From Arthrobacter sp. H35-D1 (lineage in GTDB: Bacteria > Actinomycetota > Actinomycetes > Actinomycetales > Micrococcaceae): 64,000 bases of DNA. Positions 8,701 to 16,800 of this stretch are shown piece after piece (positions within the stretch are counted from its first letter, which is position 1; each line of letters starts with the position of its first letter). Made by a program: the position numbers and the translations under genes. The notes beneath the pieces were generated by a model, which worked only from the letters and a program-made list of their open reading frames with translations, was not told where the DNA came from and ran no database searches. The DNA lies in the NCBI RefSeq assembly GCF_030063185.1, contig NZ_JASISP010000013.1, positions 1 through 64,000 on the forward strand. Direction: 5' to 3'.

Positions 8701-11643
8701 ATCGTGGCCTTGCTTGAACGGCATGGTTGCCGGAGTGGTCCGGTACACCAAGCCACCATTTTCCTCATGCGCATGCAGTGAGAACTCGCCGTCCAAGACG
8801 TCGTCCATGACCTTGCCGTTCCAGCCCTTTTGCGTGTACGGGGCGTGGATTGGCGCAAGGTGGGTACGCGGGTCGGTCACGCCGCCGGCGTTGCCCTTCA
8901 CGAACGGGCCCCAGCCCTGGTCAACGGTTTCGAAGTCTTCTGCCAGCACAGCGTTTTCGGCAGAATCCTGCTTGACGTCGGCTGCCGTGACATGTGCGGT
9001 CTTGACCACGCGGACGTCATCGACCAAGACAGGTACTGTGCCCGCGGCCGTGGACATCTTCACCACGGGCTTGTCGCCATCAGCCTGCACATCCACCAAG
9101 ACGCGGACGCGCTGGGAGAACGTTCTGTTCTTCTGGTCAGCTCCAACCATGTTGAACAAGGAGGACGAGGAGATGGTGTTTGTCACGGCGGGGGAGCCGG
9201 GGACCGTGGCGCTGAGCGTGGTCTCGCGCTTGCCGCGCGGGAACTTCTCCTTGCTGTCCAGTGTTGGATCGATCTCAATCCAAGCACTGACGGAGTAGGT
9301 GCCCTTGTCCAGCGCACCCAAGGTCTGGCTGATGCTGGAGACGCCCTCGCCCAGGCGGGCGGAGGTGAGTCCCTTGGCGGAACGTTGCAGCGTCACATCG
9401 CCTTGCTTGTTCCAAGCCGCAAGGGTGCCGGAGTTGAAACCGGGATCCTGAATGCCGGTTCCATAGCCCCATGCTGTGTCCGCATTGGGGATGACGGTGT
9501 CCGTTGCCGAGATTGCCGGGGTGGTGGCAAGTTCGGTGGTCGGCACCAACACGTAGGCCGTGTTGGCCTTGGGCGTCAGGCTGATCTGGCCATCGTTGAC
9601 GGCCACGTCGCTGACAAACTTGCGGCCCTGGTCGGTGAGCTCATAGAGCTTCAGGGTGTTCTGGTTGGCGAACTCGGGCAGCAGTGTCCAGTTCTGGGCG
9701 CCGCCGTCGAGGCTGTAGTTGTACAGCTTGCTCTGCTTGTTGTCGTCGCGTTCGGCAGTTTCGCCAAACTCCACCGCTTCGCTTGACCACGGCAGGAGGT
9801 AGTTGTGGCCCTGCAGGACCTTGACGCCGTCCTGGGCGATGACGCGGTTCTCCAGCGTGGTGCCGGTGACGTGCAGATTGTTCTCAAGCGTGATGGCCTC
9901 TGGTGTCCAGGTCTTGATTTCCTGCTGCTGGAGGAACTTGGCAGGAACGTTGTTGTCCCAAACGTTCTTCAGGAAGGCGTCGTAGTTGTTCTGCCCCGTC
10001 CATCCCTGCCACTCGACAATGTGGGGGGTGCCCAGCCGCGGATCCGGGTTCCAGATGTCGCGCTGGGTGTTCTGCGCAAAGCGCAGGATTTCGGAGTTCC
10101 AGCCCTTGTTGTTGGTTCCACCATACTTTTCATCCACGGCCCAGTGGGACCAGGTGTTGTTGCGCACCATGGCGCTGGCGAACTCGGAGGACACGGAGAA
10201 CCCGTTGTCGATGAGGTTGCGCTGCATGCGTTCGCCGACCCAGCCCGACTCGTAGTACACATCAACGTAGTTGGTGGTCAGGTTGTCATCGGCTGCCTCG
10301 TCAAGGCCCTTGATGCGCTGGTTTTGGTTCCCGGAGAGGACATCGTGGCGCTGGTCGATGTAATAGGACTGCTCAAGCCAGTTCCAGCCGTTCTGCGGCG
10401 GCTGCTTGATAAACGTGTCGCTAAAGGACTTGGCTTCCGGGTAGGCCTCGGTGTTGTTGATGTGCACGCTGAAGGTTGCCCCGTAGTCCTTGGCCTGCTC
10501 CAGCATGGTGTTCATGTCTATAATGCCGCCGGCGCGATCATTCCAGTTCCCGCTGAAGTCTGAGTTGGCTGAGTCGTGGCCTTCCGAGGTGAAACCCTTG
10601 AGCAACGAAAACTGGCCCAACCCGTCCGTGGCCAGGGCAATGTGCTTGGCGTCGTCCAAGGTGCGCAGGAACGGGTTGGTGGCCTGGCTGGCAAAGTTGA
10701 AGGGAATGTTCTGAACCACGCGGTTCTTCACATCTTCCCAGCCGTGCGGCTTGTACTGGATGTCGCGGGAGGCGATGGCGCCGTCCTGCCAGTTGATGGT
10801 GCCGTCGGCGTTGGCGTCGGCCGTGATGATGACTTTGGCCTCGGGGAGGGGCTCCTTTTCATCGGAGCCCTTGGCCCTGTACAGCCAGGCGCCGGAGGAG
10901 ATGCCCACCTGCTTGGTGCCGGCCTTTTCCTTGACCTGCCGGAAGAACCGGCCGCGCTCTGAGCCGGCGAGCTGGCCATCCTCAGCGGACCAGGCGCCGT
11001 CATAGAGCGAGTTGCTCTCAAAGCCCGCAGCCAAGTCGGCGTTGTTGGCAATGGCCACCATGGACGTCTTGGCAGCAGTGTCAACGGGTGTGTCCGAGGT
11101 GACGGGTGTGATGGTGTCACCGGACTTGGCACGGTCAACGGAAACCACTGCCGTGGCCAGGGACGCCCCGGCCTCGGCCGATGAGACTGTGACAAGGTCC
11201 TGGTCCATGATCTGGATGCGGTTGACCTTGTCGGCGCCGGTTTCCTTGATCTCGGTGACGTTGAACGTCAGGACGTCCTTCTCCACGGCCAGTCTGGCCT
11301 TCAGGCTGACGCCGTCCATGCCTGGAACAGCAATGTCGTAGTCCACCGATTTGCGGTCTTCGTTGACCTTGGAGTTCACTGTGACATTTTGGTCCTCGCC
11401 GTTGATGCGTATTTTAGTGGCGACGGCGGTGGCGCCGGTCATGGTCTTTTGCCCAAGCGTGTAGTTCAACGCTTGGGGGAACGCGGTGGAGACCTCAACG
11501 GAGAGTGTCCCCGAGGTGATCACCGCCGTTCCTTCTGCCGCTGAGGCAGGAATGGCCGCAGCGACGGGAAGGATGGTGCCGGCCATGACTGCGCCGGCGA
11601 TCCCCATCCCCAACCACTTGCGTTGGTGTCTAGCGAGTGACAT
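5713..11643 (-). CDS. Cell-wall-anchored GH101 endo-alpha-N-acetylgalactosaminidase
   Basis: 1976 residues from the ATG at 11643, which has GGAG six bases upstream (the frame stays open 33 codons further, without a better start). Order: signal peptide (1 to ~38, ending ASAA); GH101 core with GLGQFSLLKGFTSEGHDSAN; TNYVDVYYESGW with the likely nucleophile Asp461; SVSSEFAS with the likely acid/base Glu487. Carbohydrate-binding jelly-roll-like regions follow. There are two NPCBM domains (from ~1186 and ~1434, each starting YASDM and containing KGLGVHA) and four Ig-like repeats (…ELGKATANDDGVA…). The sorting signal LPHTG at ~1940 is followed by a hydrophobic stretch and RRRRNHG. GH101 enzymes release Gal-beta-1,3-GalNAc from Ser/Thr of mucin-type glycoproteins. 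A sortase would attach this one to the wall. It is divergent from an AgaS-type gene and a GalNAc-type catabolic set. Confidence 0.93.
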   Translation of the reverse strand: MSLARHQRKWLGMGIAGAVMAGTILPVAAAIPASAAEGTAVITSGTLSVEVSTAFPQALNYTLGQKTMTGATAVATKIRINGEDQNVTVNSKVNEDRKSVDYDIAVPGMDGVSLKARLAVEKDVLTFNVTEIKETGADKVNRIQIMDQDLVTVSSAEAGASLATAVVSVDRAKSGDTITPVTSDTPVDTAAKTSMVAIANNADLAAGFESNSLYDGAWSAEDGQLAGSERGRFFRQVKEKAGTKQVGISSGAWLYRAKGSDEKEPLPEAKVIITADANADGTINWQDGAIASRDIQYKPHGWEDVKNRVVQNIPFNFASQATNPFLRTLDDAKHIALATDGLGQFSLLKGFTSEGHDSANSDFSGNWNDRAGGIIDMNTMLEQAKDYGATFSVHINNTEAYPEAKSFSDTFIKQPPQNGWNWLEQSYYIDQRHDVLSGNQNQRIKGLDEAADDNLTTNYVDVYYESGWVGERMQRNLIDNGFSVSSEFASAMVRNNTWSHWAVDEKYGGTNNKGWNSEILRFAQNTQRDIWNPDPRLGTPHIVEWQGWTGQNNYDAFLKNVWDNNVPAKFLQQQEIKTWTPEAITLENNLHVTGTTLENRVIAQDGVKVLQGHNYLLPWSSEAVEFGETAERDDNKQSKLYNYSLDGGAQNWTLLPEFANQNTLKLYELTDQGRKFVSDVAVNDGQISLTPKANTAYVLVPTTELATTPAISATDTVIPNADTAWGYGTGIQDPGFNSGTLAAWNKQGDVTLQRSAKGLTSARLGEGVSSISQTLGALDKGTYSVSAWIEIDPTLDSKEKFPRGKRETTLSATVPGSPAVTNTISSSSLFNMVGADQKNRTFSQRVRVLVDVQADGDKPVVKMSTAAGTVPVLVDDVRVVKTAHVTAADVKQDSAENAVLAEDFETVDQGWGPFVKGNAGGVTDPRTHLAPIHAPYTQKGWNGKVMDDVLDGEFSLHAHEENGGLVYRTTPATMPFKQGHDYEVSFDYQSTKANEYAWVGGYDGAGGAVQTQSTPFPEMHETTRWVQNFTASACGESYVGLLRTGTTKSDLSLDNLLIRDLGESESTPACAQLSIAQTADVIEQGTDNEFTTTLVSNEPAAVSGAEVTLELPDGWTATATTPSTAASMAPGATLVTKWKVRAPASADGNYNIKATSTYTTTVDPIGARSAENTLGVYTLPNPPAMDTYASDMQWIGTPDNGWGPAEKDMANGKTGALDGPPITLDGKVYEKGLGVHAASKVKYFVGSQCSAFTAVVGIDDFQGNAGSVIFKVLGDGKELYNSGVLTGASAAVPINVDLKGAKYVELVVDPNGSNGNDWSDWAEAMFRCSDTTPALDLAPVVNPDGPLEQGKSYTVTVGDLSAGTEATFSLGTTELGKATANDDGVAAFTYAVAADAALGAATINVAGTDSNGKAAAGSVDVSIVGAPPAAPTKDVYASDMDFVGTPVNEWGPVERDTNNGEDAEGDGAPITLDGKEYPKGLGVHADSSVGFYLGAQCTTFTAVAGIDDAKLTKDHRGNVVFSVVGDGTELAESPQLTVDDEGYSFTVDVTGVNYLDLNVAKVVAAGTTGDEWADWADAKFSCGDVVPALTLEPAVAGGNAVVQGSTHQVTVADLLAGSEASLTFGEGAAIKAVANDAGIATFTLAIPADATLGAATLTVTGTDKNGQSATGTANLAVTAAEVPQELAITAPGELQIGTEATISVAGFQAGEEGALALGEKELGKATANDDGVASFTVTVPEGTATGNATLTASGLGANGLAATGTLAIVVTAADDVEPPAAATLVPALNVPATTLMAGDLVTITVPGLEPGSSLRAELHSAPVELGTATANDAGVATLETTIPAGTAAGEHRIVVFGTDTNSLDATGSLAVAVLPTDTTDPGDGSGDGSGDGSGETPDKTPGATPPATTTPSTTAPGNTAGAGNGAGNGAGNGASAGAGELPHTGANGVLPILGIAFLALLGGAATILVRRRRNHG

Positions 11644-11749
11644 CCAGAGCTCCTTGAATAACTTTGTCGCGGGTGTAAGCGGCATTGAGCGCACTTGTTG
11701 GGTGATGATGCGAAGCCAGTGCTGTGGGCTTTCATGGGCCACGTCACAC

Positions 11750-11763
11750 TGTTATCGATAACA
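11750..11763. promoter_or_regulatory. LacI-type operator-like palindrome before the GH101 gene
   Basis: TGTTATCGATAACA is a perfect 14-bp palindrome with a central CG, the form used by LacI/GalR-family repressors. It lies about 107 bp upstream of the GH101 start and 220 bp upstream of the divergent agaS-like gene. No LacI-family gene is in the window, so the regulator would be encoded elsewhere. Confidence 0.45.
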
Positions 11764-11982
11764 CTAGCGCGTGGAAAGAAAAATAGTGATCTGAAATACA
11801 AACATTTCGTCGGTACGGAGCCAGGGCGGAAAAGTGGTCCCTTTGGATAGGCCTCAATGATTGAAGCTGATGTTTTCTAGCCAGATATGATCACAAGGTG
11901 TTACTATAAGGTCATAGCTACAACAACTTCAGCAGGCCGTTCCAAGCCCCGCTGACATCCCGAAACAAGGAGTATGCGAAGC

Positions 11983-12888
11983 ATGAGCGAAACTACCGAA
12001 CTTGGCCCCTTCATGGACGCCGAACTGACAAGCCAGCCCGAAGTATGGGCCCAGGCCATTGCCCAGGCCAAGAGCGAGAACCTGCTGCCGGCCGACGGAC
12101 AGCGAGTTGCAGTCATTGGCTGCGGCACCTCGTGGTTCATGGCCCAGAGCTACGCCGCGGCCCGCGAATCCGCAGGCAAGGGCGTCACCGACGCATTTGC
12201 TGCATCCGAAGCGTTCCTCGGTGCCGATCGCGGCTACGACGCCGTCATTGCCATCACTCGCTCCGGCACCACCACCGAAGTGCTGGAAATCTTGCGGGCC
12301 ATCAAGGGCACCGTCCACACGGTGGCCCTGGTTGGCGACATCACCTCCCCGATCATGACGCTGGCCGACGCCGTCGTCGAACTTCCCTACGCCGATGAGC
12401 AGTCAGTGGTGCAGACCCGCTTTGCCACCACGGCCCTGACCTACCTGCTGACAAGCGTTGGTGTGGACCTCAGTGCAGCCGTCGAGGATGCCAAGTCCGC
12501 TGTCGTCGATCCCGTGGAGCAGGAGTTGATCGACGCGGAGCAGTTTACATTCCTGGGCACCGGCTGGACAGTTGGCCTGGCGCACGAAGCCGGCCTGAAA
12601 ATGCGCGAAGCAGTCCAGGGCTGGACCGAGTCCTACCCGGCCAAGGAATACCGCCACGGCCCCATCTCCATCGCAGCCCCGAACCGCGTCACCTGGATGT
12701 TCGGCGAGCAGCCCGAAGGCCTTGACAAGGATGTTGCCAAGACCGGTGCGCTGTACATCAACACCACCACACACCCGCTGGCCGAGCTGGCCCGCGTGCA
12801 CCGTGTCACCTTGGAGCGTGCCCGCGCCCGTGGCATGAACCCCGACCTGCCGCGCAACCTGAGCCGCTCGGTCATCCTCGCGGACTAA
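11983..12888 (+). CDS. agaS: SIS-domain sugar-phosphate isomerase/deaminase, AgaS-like
   Basis: Two SIS domains: VAVIGCGTSWFMAQSYAAARE with ITRSGTTTEVLE in the first, and FLGTGWTVGLAHEAGLKMREAVQGWTESYPAKEYRHGP in the second. The latter is the hallmark of the GlmS/AgaS isomerase fold (E..EYRHGP). About 301 residues from the ATG at 11983; a second in-frame ATG lies nine bases upstream but only one base after GGAG. AgaS converts galactosamine-6-phosphate to tagatose-6-phosphate plus ammonia. The downstream tagatose-6-P kinase and aldolase make that assignment much more likely than a glucosamine role. It is followed by a hairpin (12923-12960), so later genes may be partly uncoupled. Confidence 0.8.
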   Translation: MSETTELGPFMDAELTSQPEVWAQAIAQAKSENLLPADGQRVAVIGCGTSWFMAQSYAAARESAGKGVTDAFAASEAFLGADRGYDAVIAITRSGTTTEVLEILRAIKGTVHTVALVGDITSPIMTLADAVVELPYADEQSVVQTRFATTALTYLLTSVGVDLSAAVEDAKSAVVDPVEQELIDAEQFTFLGTGWTVGLAHEAGLKMREAVQGWTESYPAKEYRHGPISIAAPNRVTWMFGEQPEGLDKDVAKTGALYINTTTHPLAELARVHRVTLERARARGMNPDLPRNLSRSVILAD

Positions 12889-12922
12889 TTACGCCGTTTG
12901 CCTCCGAGCTGCAGCTAAACTG

Positions 12923-12960
12923 TCGAGCACCCCGTTTCCTTGCCGAGGCGGGGTGCTCGA
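12923..12960 (+). terminator. Hairpin between the SIS gene and the ROK kinase gene
   Basis: TCGAGCACCCCG (12923-12934) pairs perfectly with CGGGGTGCTCGA (12949-12960) around a 14-base loop, 34 bases after the SIS stop. It lacks a T tract, so it may attenuate rather than end transcription. Confidence 0.55.
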
Positions 12961-13043
12961 GGTTGATACTCCTCCGACCAGCACGCAATGAACCCGCACG
13001 CAACAAGGGCATGGGCTGTGCCCGCTGAAAGTAGCCAATTTTT

Positions 13044-14111
13044 ATGAACACTTTGATTGACGGTGCAGACACCAACGGTGCAGGAACAGTTGGTGCTGGT
13101 ACAGGCAGTGGACGCGTTTCCAGTGCGCAGGATGCCCCCGCAGCGGACGCTCCCACCGTGAACGACGCCGTTCTGGCCTTCGACGTTGGCGGCACCGACA
13201 TGAAGGTTGGGCTCATCCTGGGCGACGTCGGCCAGGGTGAGGTTGAAGTGCGCGATCTGCAGCGCCACCCCACCCCGCTCAACGGCGACCGGTCCGGGGA
13301 AAGCGTGTGCGCCCGAATCGTGGAACTGACCGCTGAATACCGGCAACGCCACCCGCAGCTGACTATTTCAGCAGTGGGCGTCACGGTTCCGGGCATCGTT
13401 GACGAGGCCGCAGGGGTGGGCGTGTACTCGGCCAACCTTGGATGGCGGGACTTCCCGTTCGCGGCAACGCTGACCGAGTCGCTGGGACTGCCCGTTGGTT
13501 TCGGGCACGACGTCGGCATGGCCGGGGAAGCTGAATTCCAGCTCGGCGCCGCCGTTGGCAAGTCAGACGTCCTGGTCCTGGTGATAGGCACCGGCATTGC
13601 CGCCGCCGTGGTGTGCGACGGCAAGCGGGTCGCCGGCGGAGGCTACGCCGGCGAGATTGGCCACGCCATGGTGCCCGGCCCCGACGGCAAGCTTGCCATT
13701 ATGGAATCCCTGGGTTCCGCCGGCGCCATAGCACGCCGCTACACGGAAGCCACCGGAGAGGCCGTTGCAGGTGCCCGGGAGGTTTTGGAGCGCTCCGCGG
13801 CCGGGGACCAGACTGCGAAGACTGTCTGGAACGACGCCGTCGGCGCATTGGCCTTTGGTGTGGCCCAGTGCGTTTCCATTCTGGGCACTGAAACAGTGGT
13901 GCTCGGAGGCGGGCTGTCCATGGCCGGCGCCCCGCTTTTTGATGCGCTGGCGGCGCGCGTGGATGAGCTTTTGACGTTCCACCGCCGCCCGCAGTACGTC
14001 CACGCAGCCCTGGGCGAAAATGCCGGGCTGATCGGATCGGCGTTGAAGGCCCGCAGCATGGGCGCCACCGAAACCGCCCCCAAAACAGCAGCCGCCGAGG
14101 AGCCCGCATGA
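13044..14111 (+). CDS. ROK-family sugar kinase
   Basis: Residues from ~40 carry the phosphate-binding motif (AFDVGGTDMKVGLI), followed by GVTVPGIVDE, GHDVGMAGEAEFQLGAA, VLVIGTGIAAAVV and TVVLGGGLSMAG. The usual ROK zinc site (two or three cysteines after the GHxxx motif) is absent: here GEIGHAMVPGPDGKLAIMESLGSAGAI. The first ~38 residues are Gly/Ala/Asp-rich, and no good ribosome-binding site precedes the ATG. A GTG at 13159 would start right at the kinase fold and is a possible alternative. In this neighbourhood it probably phosphorylates GalNAc or galactosamine at O6. The stop overlaps the next start by four bases. Confidence 0.75.
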   Translation: MNTLIDGADTNGAGTVGAGTGSGRVSSAQDAPAADAPTVNDAVLAFDVGGTDMKVGLILGDVGQGEVEVRDLQRHPTPLNGDRSGESVCARIVELTAEYRQRHPQLTISAVGVTVPGIVDEAAGVGVYSANLGWRDFPFAATLTESLGLPVGFGHDVGMAGEAEFQLGAAVGKSDVLVLVIGTGIAAAVVCDGKRVAGGGYAGEIGHAMVPGPDGKLAIMESLGSAGAIARRYTEATGEAVAGAREVLERSAAGDQTAKTVWNDAVGALAFGVAQCVSILGTETVVLGGGLSMAGAPLFDALAARVDELLTFHRRPQYVHAALGENAGLIGSALKARSMGATETAPKTAAAEEPA

Positions 14112-15085
14112 GCAGCACAGCAGCCAACAATGTTGTCTTAACCGTCACGCCCAATCCGGCCGTCGACGTCACCTACACCGTGGATGGCATCAACTTGGGG
14201 TCCTCCCATCGCGTGCCCACGCCGTTGTACCGCGCCGGGGGCAAGGGCTTGAACGTCTCCCGGGTGGCCCACCAGCTGGGGCACCCGACGCTTGCCCTGG
14301 CCACCGCTGGCGGCCCGGCCGGTGAGCAGTTCCGCGCTGACCTGGTTGCATCCGGGATGCTGCACCACCTCGTCCCCGTCGCGGCAGCCACGCGGCGCAC
14401 CATCGCCCTGGTGGACACCGCGGCGGACAACACCACCAGCATTTTCAACGAAGTGGGCCCCGCACTCACCGGCGCCGAATGGCAGTCCCTGGCCGCCGCC
14501 GTCGTCGATCACCTGGGCGGCGTGCAGACGTCCGACGGCGTGAGCCGGCCCGGCGTGCTGGTGGGCTCCGGTTCCCTCCCGGACCAGGCGCCGGTCGATT
14601 TCTATCCAGCCTTGGTGGCCTTGGCCCACGGTGCCGGTGTGCCCGCCATTATCGACACCTCCGGCAGCGGCATCCTGGCCGCGGCGAAGGCGGGCGCGGA
14701 CCTGCTCAAGCCCAACAACCACGAGCTGATGGAAGCGGTTGGTGAGAGCGACCTTGTGCTGGCCGCCCGCAAGCTCATGGATCTGGGCGCCAAGCGCGTG
14801 CTCGTCAGCGTCGGTGAGGAGGGCATGCTCGCCTTCAGCGCCGACGCACCCACCAGCTACATTCAGGCCAAGCTGCCGGCACCGCTGAGCGGCAACCCCA
14901 CGGGGGCCGGCGATGCCGCGGTGAGCGCGGCCGCCGTCGCCCTTGCCAACGGGGTGGAGGACCTGCGCGAGATCCTTCGCCGCGCCACGGCCTGGAGCGC
15001 CGCCGCCGTGCTCATGCCCGGGGCCGGGGAAATTTCCCCTCGCCACGCCGAACTGGCCGATCAACTCATCATCACAGACCACTAA
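14108..15085 (+). CDS. PfkB-family kinase, probable tagatose-6-phosphate kinase
   Basis: 325 residues, typical of the 1-phosphofructokinase/LacC branch. It has N-terminal TPNPAVDVTY, the first PfkB signature (RAGGKGLNVSRVAHQLG) and the C-terminal signature SGNPTGAGDAAVSA with catalytic Asp in GAGDA. It would convert tagatose-6-P to tagatose-1,6-bisphosphate. Fructose-1-P is the alternative substrate, but the aldolase immediately downstream and the AgaS-type gene upstream favour the tagatose pathway. ATGA overlap with the ROK gene indicates translational coupling. Confidence 0.85.
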   Translation: MSSTAANNVVLTVTPNPAVDVTYTVDGINLGSSHRVPTPLYRAGGKGLNVSRVAHQLGHPTLALATAGGPAGEQFRADLVASGMLHHLVPVAAATRRTIALVDTAADNTTSIFNEVGPALTGAEWQSLAAAVVDHLGGVQTSDGVSRPGVLVGSGSLPDQAPVDFYPALVALAHGAGVPAIIDTSGSGILAAAKAGADLLKPNNHELMEAVGESDLVLAARKLMDLGAKRVLVSVGEEGMLAFSADAPTSYIQAKLPAPLSGNPTGAGDAAVSAAAVALANGVEDLREILRRATAWSAAAVLMPGAGEISPRHAELADQLIITDH

Positions 15086-15095
15086 GGAATTCTTC

Positions 15096-15935
15096 ATGGC
15101 TTTGACCAACACCCGCGACATCATGGACCTCGCCGCCAAGGCAGGCATCGGCCAAGGCGCCTTCAACGTCATCCACTTGGAGACCCTCGAGGGCCTCATC
15201 GGCGGAGCCGAGGCAGCCGGCCGTCCAGTCATCTTGCAGATTTCCGAAAACTGCGCCAAGTACCACGGGGGACTGGAGCCGGTTGCCTTGGCTTCCCTGG
15301 CTGCGGCCCGCAAGGCCAGCGTGCCCGTGGCCGTGCACCTGGACCACGCCGAGGACGAGGACCTGGCCCGTGAAGCAGTGGACTTGGGCTTTGGCTCCAT
15401 CATGTACGACGGCGCGCACTTCGAGTACGAGCAAAACGTCGAGGTGACCGCCCGTGTTGCGGCCTATGCGCACGAGCGCGGCGTGTACGTGGAAGCGGAA
15501 CTGGGCAAGGTCGGCGGCAAGGACGGCGCCCATGCCCCCGGCGTGCTGACAGATCCAGCCGAAGCGGCGGCATTCGTGGCGGCCACCGGTGTGGACGCGC
15601 TGGCCGTTGCCGTAGGTTCCTCCCACGCCATGACCGAGCGCAGCGCAGCTTTGAACCTTGGCCGCATCGCCGAGCTCAAGGCAGCCTTGGATGTGCCGCT
15701 GGTCCTGCACGGCTCCTCCGGTGTTTCGGATGAGAACATTGTGGCCGCGATCGCCGCGGGCATGACGAAGATCAACGTCTCCACACACCTGAACGGCTTC
15801 TTCACCCGTGCCGTGCGCGAGTACCTGGATGCCAACCCGGCCGTGGTGGATTCACGCAAGTACCTGGGGGCCGGCCGTGCGGCGCTGATCCCGGAAGTAT
15901 CACGGTTGCTTTCCTTGTTTGCCCGCGCAGCCTAA
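15096..15935 (+). CDS. Class II tagatose/fructose-bisphosphate aldolase
   Basis: 279 residues. Zinc-dependent aldolase motifs: PVAVHLDHAED (catalytic Asp83, zinc ligand His84), VEAELGKVGGKDG, VAVGSSHAM and LVLHGSSGVSDENI, followed by GMTKINVST. It cleaves tagatose-1,6-bisphosphate to dihydroxyacetone phosphate and glyceraldehyde-3-phosphate. Class II fructose-bisphosphate aldolase is the alternative and cannot be excluded from motifs alone. The ATG at 15096 follows AAGGAA and lies ten bases after the kinase stop. The frame extends further upstream, but only inside the kinase gene. Confidence 0.87.
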   Translation: MALTNTRDIMDLAAKAGIGQGAFNVIHLETLEGLIGGAEAAGRPVILQISENCAKYHGGLEPVALASLAAARKASVPVAVHLDHAEDEDLAREAVDLGFGSIMYDGAHFEYEQNVEVTARVAAYAHERGVYVEAELGKVGGKDGAHAPGVLTDPAEAAAFVAATGVDALAVAVGSSHAMTERSAALNLGRIAELKAALDVPLVLHGSSGVSDENIVAAIAAGMTKINVSTHLNGFFTRAVREYLDANPAVVDSRKYLGAGRAALIPEVSRLLSLFARAA

Positions 15936-15999
15936 GGCAGCGCAGCCCAAAGGCAGAAAACACACACGATGGCCGGCATGGCCGCCCCGGGAGAATCAC

Positions 16000-16800
16000 A
16001 TGAACAGAACTGAGCGCCTCACCGCGATCCTGGATCTTTTGGCCGCCGACGGCCAGGTGGAAGTTGACGGGATTGTGGAAAAGTTGGGGGTTTCCCCGGC
16101 CACGGCACGCCGCGACCTGGACTCCTTGGCCAACGAGCGGCTGCTCACGCGCACCCGCGGGGGAGCCACCAGCGGATCTGTTTCCTATGACCTGCCGGGG
16201 CGGTACAACAGGGACGACCACGCTGCCGAAAAGCAGCAAATTGCGCATGCGGCCAGTGCCTTGATCCCGAAGGGTGCGGTGATCGGGTTGTGCGGCGGCA
16301 CCACCAGCACGGCGCTGGCGCAGGTGCTCTCCACGCGCGAGGACCTCATGGTGCACTCCAACCGCCCCACGTTGACAGTTGTCACGAACGCCATCAACAT
16401 TGCAGCGCAGCTGGCCATCAGGCCGAACTTCAAGATCATGGTCACCGGCGGCATCGTGAACCCGCGCTCCTACGAGCTGGTGGGCCCCTATGCCGACAGC
16501 ATCCTGCAGCGGGTGGCGCTGGACTTTGCCTTCATCGGCGTCAATGGCATAGAGCCCGGTGCCGCACCCACCACGAACGACGAGGGTGAGGCGTCGGTGA
16601 ATTCACGCATGGCACGACGCGCCTCGGAGGCCTACATTCTGGCCGACGCCTCCAAGATTGGCAAGCGCGCCTTTGCCACCATGGAGGAGCACACGTTTCG
16701 GAACCTGATCACGGATTCGGCCATCACGGACGAGCAACTCGCGGCGTTCCGGGAAGCAGGCACCAACGTGGTGGTGGCACCCGCACTCGAAAGAATCTGA
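16000..16800 (+). CDS. DeoR-family transcriptional regulator (AgaR-like)
   Basis: 266 residues with GGGAG seven bases before the ATG. The N-terminal helix-turn-helix reads RLTAILDLLAADGQVEVDGIVEKLGVSPATARRDLDSL. The sugar-phosphate sensor domain carries IGLCGGTTSTALAQ, VVTNAINIA, VTGGIVNPRSYELVGP, FAFIGVNGI and ILADASKIGK. DeoR regulators of this type repress sugar-phosphate catabolic operons and respond to a phosphorylated intermediate. As the last gene of the GalNAc-type set it probably controls the set. No obvious direct-repeat operator was found next to it. Confidence 0.87.
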   Translation: MNRTERLTAILDLLAADGQVEVDGIVEKLGVSPATARRDLDSLANERLLTRTRGGATSGSVSYDLPGRYNRDDHAAEKQQIAHAASALIPKGAVIGLCGGTTSTALAQVLSTREDLMVHSNRPTLTVVTNAINIAAQLAIRPNFKIMVTGGIVNPRSYELVGPYADSILQRVALDFAFIGVNGIEPGAAPTTNDEGEASVNSRMARRASEAYILADASKIGKRAFATMEEHTFRNLITDSAITDEQLAAFREAGTNVVVAPALERI

